Shown here: piece by piece, positions 58,426-64,000 of the stretch | Layout: each line of letters starts with the position of its first letter | Numbering within the stretch: the first letter of the stretch is position 1 | NCBI GenBank assembly: GCA_015499995.1 | Contig: JADNRV010000100.1 | Span: 1-64,000 of the forward strand | Direction: 5' to 3' | DNA length: 64,000 nucleotides | Source of the DNA: Flammula alnicola | Taxonomy: Eukaryota; Basidiomycota; Agaricomycetes; Agaricales; Strophariaceae | Notes under the pieces: model-generated | What the model saw: only the letters and a program-made list of their open reading frames with translations | Databases searched by the model: none | What the model was told of the DNA's origin: nothing | Translations under genes and position numbers: made by a program

Positions 58426-58905
58426 ACTGCAAACTCAGATGTGTGAACTTATCAAACTAACATTTCCGAGTGACACTCTACTGGGGTGCCAGTTTGGCTC
58501 ACCTGCGCCTCACCAAGCTGCCGGTTTGAGCTTACACTCTGATCGGTACAGCCGCTTGGTTTTCGGCACATGTTTTGCCACAACCGAGCTCTCCAGACGC
58601 TCAGGTCTTGCCCGGCTTTCCTCGCATCAACTTCAGATCGAAATCTGCAAGTCTCAGGATCACGTGATTCGGCCATTCCCGGCCAATCTTATCAGTGTGA
58701 TTGGACCCACGCTTCGGCCAATCCCGCTCGCCTTTCGCGATCCAAAATCGAGGAGCCCGGGCAAGCCCTAGGCACAAACACGTTATTCGTACCCACGAAT
58801 TTCGTGTCACCAAATATTTGACTACGTTAAAGTATTCAAATATTTCCATCTCCCTCGCTTCTAACCGGAACGCTCAAGTTATCTCATCAAGACACCTCGC
58901 GACGG

Positions 58906-59000
58906 CTTACCATTTTGGTCAGTGCCTGAATATCTTATATTGCTGATGGACCGACACAAAAAAAACCAACACTGACGTAGTTTTCGGAATCAGCTGTAAA
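58906..59000 (-). repeat. Right inverted terminal repeat of the retroelement
   Basis: Inverted partner of 52017-52125. It ends 83 bp before the stop codon of the histidyl-tRNA synthetase gene, so the element probably lies in or next to that gene's 3' untranslated region or terminator. Confidence 0.85.
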
Positions 59001-59083
59001 CTCGATATGGATAAAAAAAAATCAAATCTATATCTTCAGCAAAATCTTCATCGAACACGCGGTATAATCATTTCCAGTCGCCA

Positions 59084-61378
59084 TCACCACATCGACGCAC
59101 TCCAGGCCCTCCACGTCTCCGTCGCCTTGATCCACTCCACCAGCTCCGCGCGTCGCACCTGTGTGCCCTTGTCCGTGCTCTCGATCTTCACCTTCCTCCC
59201 GTCCACGATCTCCCACTGCTGCTGCTTCACCGTTACGAGCCCCGCCGCGAGCTCGTCCGTGCCCAGTATCACGGCAAACGGCACCTCGTCCTTCTCCCCC
59301 GCCGCGAACTGCGCGGGGAGCTTCGGTTTCGCCTTTGCGAGGAAGTCAGTCTGCGCAGCACGGGTAAAGGGTTCAAGGTTCGAGGTCAGCCAAGTCATTC
59401 ATTCCTTCATTCATGGTTCCGAAAAAAAAACGGACGAACCTTGATCCCCGCCGCGCGCAACTCGCTGACCAGCCCCACCCGTTCCTTCAACAGCCCGTCC
59501 CCCGCACTCAGCACGAAAACCATAGTCTCCTTCGTCCGCCCGCCCCGCTCGATCCAGCGCGGCCACACCAGCGCGAACACGCGGTCCATGCCGATGCTCA
59601 CGCCGACACACGGGATCCCGCCCCCAGGGCCCATCGCCTTCCTGCCCTCCTTCGACGCGGGGTCCGCACCCGCGGCACCCGCGAGGAACGCCCCGACGAG
59701 GCCGTCGTACCGCCCCCCAGCAGCGATGGAGCCGACGCCGACCTGCGACTCGTCGATCTCTTTCTCGCCGTCGTCATTGTCGGCCACGGTGGTGGGCTTT
59801 CTCTCTTTTTTCCCTCTTTCTGCTGGTGCGGGTGCGGGTGTGGTTGGGTCAGCAGGAGCCGCCAGGGCGTTGGCGTCTTTGAACCCCGGTGGTGCGCTCG
59901 CCTCGACGATCGCCTCGTAAATGATGCCCGTGTAGTAGTCTAGCCCGCGCGCGAGGGACAGGTCGAATGAGATCTAGCCGTGTACAGGGAAGGAATCAGT
60001 ATCTTCACCACACAGAGACAGAGAGACAGACCTTGTCAGCGACGTTGTATGCCTGGAGAAGCGTGAACAGGATCCCCATGTCGCTGAGCCCCTGCTTGGC
60101 GCTCTTGTTCGCCGTCAGCGTCGTGTCGGCTTCCAGCTGCGCGAGCAGCTCCGGCCCACCTTAGTGAGTGAGTGGGTAAGTTCCAACAAAACACGAGAAA
60201 CGGAGATACGTACCTTTGTGCTTGACATACTCGCCAATCTTATCGGCGATAGCAGCGTCGAGGCCCTTTTCTTCCGTCATTTCCTTCTTCACTTCTGACC
60301 ATGGAAGCTGCGATGAAAATGAGTCACATTAGGATACTTAGGAACGAGGGGCAAAGACTGTACCTTGTCCATTTTGTCCACCGCCGAGGAGATGCTACGG
60401 ATTTTCTCGCTTGGGACACCGCATACTTCGAAGATGCCGTCGAGGATTTTGCGGTGGTTGAGCTGCGCACGTGATTGGAAAAAAAATGAGATGAGCAGCA
60501 CGTAGGAGAAGAGAGAAAAGGAACCTTGATCGTGAATTCGCCGACGTCGAGCTTGGAGAGGATAGTGCAGAGCAGGCTGAGAAGCTCGGCGTCGGGGATC
60601 ATAGGATCCCATGTGCCAGTGATATCAAAGTCCTAGAAAAAAAAAACACCGTTCATCAGCTTGCAATTGCACCCCAAAGACGAACTCACAGCCTGCATAA
60701 ACTCCCTCATCCGCCCCTTACTCATCACTGGCTGGTCCCGCCTATACACCTTGCCGATCTGCCACAGCTTGCTCTGCGTCACCGTGCCACCGTTCATCGC
60801 CAGGTACCGGGCCAGCGGCACCGTGTGGTCGTACCTGAGCGCCAGCTGCTCGCCGCCCTGGTCCATGAGGTCGAAGATTAGCTTCGCGTCCTCGCCGTAC
60901 TTGTCCGTCAGCACGTCTTTGCGCTCGAACACGGGCGTGTCGAGGCAGGCGCCCCCGAATGTCGTGAAGCACTCTCGGACGATGCGCTCGATGTGCGCGC
61001 GGCAGAACATCTCGGCGGGGCCGTAGTCCCGAGTACCCTGGCCGCAGGTCGCAAGTCGTCAGCTGGGTATCCTGTATCCGAGACCACAGAAAGGCGAACC
61101 TTGGCAGTTTTTAACAAAAGCCGTTCCTTTTTCTTTTGCGGTGCACCCGCCTTGGCCTTATCCGCGTCGGCCCCTGCAGCAGCAGCACCATCTTTCTTCT
61201 CCTTGTTCTCCTTCCCCGCCTTGCTCGCCATCGCCAGCGTCTTTTTCAGCTCCGACAGCGTCTTTCTCGACTCGTCCAGCGGTGCACCTGAGAGCCGGAG
61301 TTCGTTGAACCGCGCCGTCTCCGCGGTGATTTGCGCCTCGAGGTCGACGATGTCCACGGGGGTCGAGGGGGATAGCAT
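59084..61378 (-). CDS. HTS1: Histidyl-tRNA synthetase, cytosolic form (mitochondrial start upstream)
   Basis: Eight exons (61378-61100, 61037-60690, 60632-60525, 60462-60364, 60307-60214, 60159-60032, 59973-59440, 59350-59084) join in frame to 618 residues with seven GT-AG introns of 54-89 bp. It charges tRNA-His. A WHEP-like helical, Lys-rich N-terminus (1-90) precedes GTRDYGP. Class II motifs: [10 protein letters not shown] (about 161-170), [14 protein letters not shown] (189-202), the histidine-specific [10 protein letters not shown] (359-368) and GGRYDG (438-443), and motif 3 [12 protein letters not shown] (474-485). The C-terminus (from about 500) is the anticodon-binding domain. A Pro/Ala/Lys-rich insert (about 393-428) lies inside the catalytic core. 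An in-frame ATG at 61594 adds 72 residues resembling a mitochondrial presequence. Confidence 0.96.
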
Positions 61379-61594
61379 GGTGCGTGCGATCGATGCTGAT
61401 TGTGTAGGAGAGGTCAGTTGGGTGTGGATTGAGCGAGGAGATGAGGAAGATGGGTTGTATGTGGATCTGATCAAGGATATTTTGGCACGCGAGTGTGACT
61501 CGATACAAAGGGTATGTGCTGTGCGTCTAGTAACGAGGATGAAACTGATGGTTGTAGAGACAGGTGATGGTGAAGAGAAAGCTCTGAGGATCAT
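61379..61594 (-). CDS. HTS1: In-frame N-terminal extension of HTS1, likely mitochondrial presequence
   Basis: The frame stays open upstream of the cytosolic start for 72 codons to an ATG at 61594 (MILRAFSSPSPVSTTISFIL). The stretch has many Arg, Ser and Thr and only one acidic residue (HTLCIESHSRAKISLIRSTY), as expected of a matrix-targeting signal. In yeast one HTS1 gene makes both forms from two starts (established), and the same arrangement is inferred here. A still longer frame reaches 61675 but is less convincing. Confidence 0.65.
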
Positions 61595-61754
61595 TAGATG
61601 GTTCGTCGGAAAAGGAATCCGAGCACGGGTTGGGAACAGTCTACTCACGTGATATGCTTTAACCCGGTACCTCACGCCACAGCCAAACTAACACAAAGCA
61701 AACCGAAATTTCACTATCTACACGACGAACCTTCATCTCTCAGAATTAAACATC
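61595..61754. promoter_or_regulatory. Divergent promoter of HTS1 and the eIF4B-like gene
   Basis: The main start codons of the two translation genes are 376 bp apart and face away from each other; the alternative HTS1 start leaves 160 bp. This interval must hold both core promoters. I see no clear TATA box or known site. CT/CA-rich leader sequence precedes the plus-strand ATG (CATCTCTCAGAATTAAACAT). Shared control of two translation factors is plausible but inferred. Confidence 0.5.
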
Positions 61755-63726
61755 ATGGGTTTGTTCTTAAACGTTGGCTCTGCTGTACAATTCTAACGCA
61801 TCTCTTTGCAGCTCCAAAGAAAGCAAAAAAAATATCGTTGAACGAGTTTCTCGGCGATAGCAGTACGTACTGAGAGGATTTTGTCTACCACTAATTTTTG
61901 CTTACGGATAGTCTCTTTAGCATTGGGATCATGGGCAGATGAGATGGAATCCCTTCCTAACGCTCGTGAGTAGTTTAATACGGGATACTTTGCTCTCGTC
62001 TAGACATGATCTCTTTTCCATCCAGCAGCTGCGAGGATCGATGAAGAGCAAACTGGAGATCGGTTCGGCCGACGAGGTGACGATTATCTGAGTTCACGAC
62101 GTCAGTGCTCTCTGCCTCATCACGACCCCTTTTCTGATTGCCATGTCTCATTCTTAGCGGATCGTCAGAGTGGCCCTCCACGGGAGGATATTCCTTTACC
62201 GACCCAGCCCCCGTATACCGCGTTTGTGGGAAACCTGGCATTCGACCTGACGGAGGCCGAGCTGGAGCAATTTTTTTCTGGTATCAAAGTATGTTAGTGT
62301 TTCTTTCTCTCCTGTCCGCCATCATTTTCTCATGTTTTATAAGTCCAAGTCCGTTAAAATAATCAAGGATAAGGATGAAAAGCCAAAAGGGTTTGGTTAC
62401 GTAGAGTTCGAGGATCTCGAAGGGCTGAAAGAGGGTCTCGCGAAAAGCGGCACGGTAAGATCCCGAGTTATTTTACCTTTTCTCCTCACAGCATCTCCTC
62501 ACGCATTTCACTAGAATTTTTCTGGAAGGACCGTGCGAGTTAGTGTCGCTGAACCACGTATGTTCCTCATCAGCTCCCTTCTCCACAATTATCTAAAGGT
62601 CTTGAAGCCAAGGAACGTGGTGGCTTTGGCGGAGCATCTGAGGACAGTGCCAAGTTTGATAATCCATGGCGCCGTGAAGGACCTCTTCCCGACCTCCCCA
62701 ACTCTCGGGATTCTTCCCGCCGTCGCTTCGATGGGCCATCTGGCGACCGTGTCGATCGACAGATTTCGAGCGCTTCTGATAATATTGATCATTGGCGTTC
62801 CAGTCGACCGCAGCGAGTTTCGGAAGGCGAAGCTCCTCCTTTCAAGCGCAAGGGGTCTGGCTTCATCACTCCTGAAAGCCAGGTCGGGGTAGCGGACAAG
62901 GAAGAAACCTGGGCAATTGGTGGCAAATTCAAACCTTCGGCAAACGGATTGAATGACGAAATTCCGGGAAAATCCACTTATAATCGCATCAGGAGCGATA
63001 TGGGACCTCCCAGGGAACCCCCCAGCGATGAAGGCGATTGGAGAACTTCTACTCGTCCAGCAAAATCTTCTGGCACTGCGCGCAGCAGTGTATCACGTAA
63101 GGTTCTTAAACTGGTCCCGTATTCTCGCAACGCTGACTTATTCGTTCGACGTACTGAAGCTAGTAGCTCTACACCTCCAACGCCACAGCTAGCTCGCAGG
63201 AAGTTGGAGTTATTGCCCAGGTCCGGGACTGCGTCTGTTTCCCCTAGTCCTCTTTCTTCTCCGAAAATGGGACCTACCCCTCCCACTTCCGGAAGTTCCA
63301 GAGCCAATCCATTTGGTGCAGCAAGGTGAGAAATATTTTTGCTCCACATGTAACTTTGTGCTGACTGCATTCTAGGCCTGTCGATGTCAGCAGCCGCGAT
63401 AAAGAGGTCTCTGAACGTATTGAACGGGAGCGGGAAGCAACGCATGAAAAATTTGCAATGTCGAGGTCTAGTTCTCATACAGGCATTGAGAGACATGTGC
63501 ACACCCGACCTGAAACTCCTCCGGCCTCTGCTGCGAACTCCCACTCAAAACATTCACTCCCAAAGCCTCCCGGCCCACATTAGTGCCCAAAGTTCGCCCC
63601 AGTCTGAGCTTCGCAAATGTCGCCGCCAAAAAGGAAAGCGCCATTAGAAAAGAGGAAGACACGGAGCAAAATATCGAGGCCGACATCGGACAGATACCAG
63701 AGAAAGTCGAGGAGGTTGCTTTATAA
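61755..63726 (+). CDS. TIF3: eIF4B-like translation initiation factor (Tif3-like), with 3' frameshift
   Basis: Ten exons start with a four-base exon (ATGG, 61755-61758): 61812-61862, 61912-61965, 62026-62100, 62158-62288, 62344-62454, 62515-62557, 62599-63096, 63160-63325 and 63376 onward. MAPKKAKKISLNEFLGD, GSWADEME, an RRM at about 80-155 (RNP2 TAFVGNL, RNP1 KGFGYVEF), then an Arg/Gly/Asp-rich part with DNPWRREGPLPD match fungal eIF4B, which stimulates eIF4A and mRNA recruitment. Read without correction it stops at 63581-63583 after 446 residues (PKPPGPH). The next frame continues TLVPKVRPSLSFANVAAKKE and ends EVEEV-type acidic at 63726, the usual C-terminus, so one base seems missing near 63575-63581. 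Confidence 0.92.
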
Positions 63727-64000
63727 TTAATGCCTGCCAATTTTCTACGCCGTAATTTCGTACAATAAACGTATTTACACAGCCATTGCAACCACGTTTT
63801 CGATAAAGCGATCTGATTCTTACGAACAGAGATACTTGTATCTGCGAAGGACTTCCATGCAAAGCACGTTTTGGAAAGCAATTGCAGTCAGTGACGATCT
63901 CGTCAATCAGCAAAGTGACACTGGAAATCAAACAGAGCTTTTATATCCAGGTCTGAACTCTCACGGCACACAATGCAGGGGTTGCTCTCAACTGTCTTCG
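63727..64000. other. 3' flank of the eIF4B-like gene; no further gene called
   Basis: An AATAAA-like CAATAAACG (63763-63771) downstream of the stop at 63724-63726 may be the polyadenylation signal. Minus-strand open frames from 63931 have no recognisable motif and may be antisense chance or the end of a converging gene lying outside the window. Confidence 0.4.

Larger units (their letters stand above)
52017..59000 (+). mobile_element. DIRS-like tyrosine-recombinase retrotransposon with inverted terminal repeats
   Basis: A 6,984-bp element holds, in order on the plus strand, a gag-like frame, reverse transcriptase with RNase H, and a tyrosine recombinase. Its ends are inverted repeats (52017-52125 and 58906-59000) starting TTTACAGCTGATTCCG and about 94% alike. 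No target duplication flanks them, as expected for recombinase-mediated insertion. DIRS elements have inverted repeats and usually a methyltransferase domain; Ngaro-type elements lack the domain but have split direct repeats. Here the domain is not seen, so the structure is mixed. gag and RT carry lesions, so this copy is probably not autonomous. A 397-bp MITE sits in the 3' region. Confidence 0.85.

Noticed and set aside
59407..61652. Long open frames antisense to HTS1
   Set aside because: They are shadows of GC-rich coding exons; the HTS1 motifs and splice sites fix the true strand.
63468..63931. Minus-strand gene converging on the eIF4B-like gene
   Set aside because: Two overlapping frames without motifs, partly antisense to the eIF4B tail, with no splice signals that I can support.

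Overview
The window looks like a transposon-dense piece of a basidiomycete (probably Agaricomycetes) nuclear genome. The reasons are short 41-89 bp GT-AG introns with CTRAY-like branch sites, a histidyl-tRNA synthetase and an eIF4B-like gene of fungal type at the right end, and mobile elements typical of mushroom-forming fungi (a retroelement with a tyrosine recombinase, a Mutator-like element with a SWIM domain, a Helitron, LINE debris and many small inverted-repeat elements). Assignment below that level is inference.

Layout. 1-1.1 kb is a CpG-rich GT-skewed minisatellite. About 1.1-18.4 kb is AT-rich and CpG-poor, holding broken multi-exon genes, a dead Tc1/mariner copy, inverted-repeat elements with 8-bp target duplications and a Helitron nested in one of them. 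A 3,692-bp Mutator-like element (18399-22090) is bounded by 8-bp duplications. About 22.1-46.9 kb is again decayed: gene relics, a hAT-type BED-finger relic, a LINE 3' end with its A tail, one rather intact two-exon gene of unknown function (28412-29492) and, beside it, an array of nine hairpin-forming palindromes (29513-30083). At 38-43 kb lie two degenerate copies of an unrecognised multi-exon gene. 46.9-51.9 kb holds a 1.46-kb LTR-like insertion and further small elements.

52017-59000 is a gag / reverse transcriptase-RNase H / tyrosine recombinase retroelement with about 95-109 bp inverted terminal repeats. It carries gag and RT lesions but has an open recombinase frame, and a younger 397-bp element sits in its 3' region. 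The only clear housekeeping genes follow: HTS1 (minus, eight exons) and an eIF4B-like gene (plus, ten exons), transcribed divergently from a 376-bp interval.

How it fits together: CpG is rare across the decayed middle but kept in the minisatellite, the Helitron, the Mutator-like element, the palindrome array, the LTR-like insertion, the retroelement and the two core genes. Several premature stops are TGA codons that could come from CGA. This suggests methylation-driven C-to-T decay, with CpG-rich islands marking recent arrivals or protected genes. The strongest novelty candidates are the palindrome array, a tRNA-like pol III-type module inside DNA-transposon-like elements, the Mutator-like element with hAT-like ends and matching small elements, and the inverted-repeat tyrosine-recombinase retroelement without an obvious methyltransferase domain.
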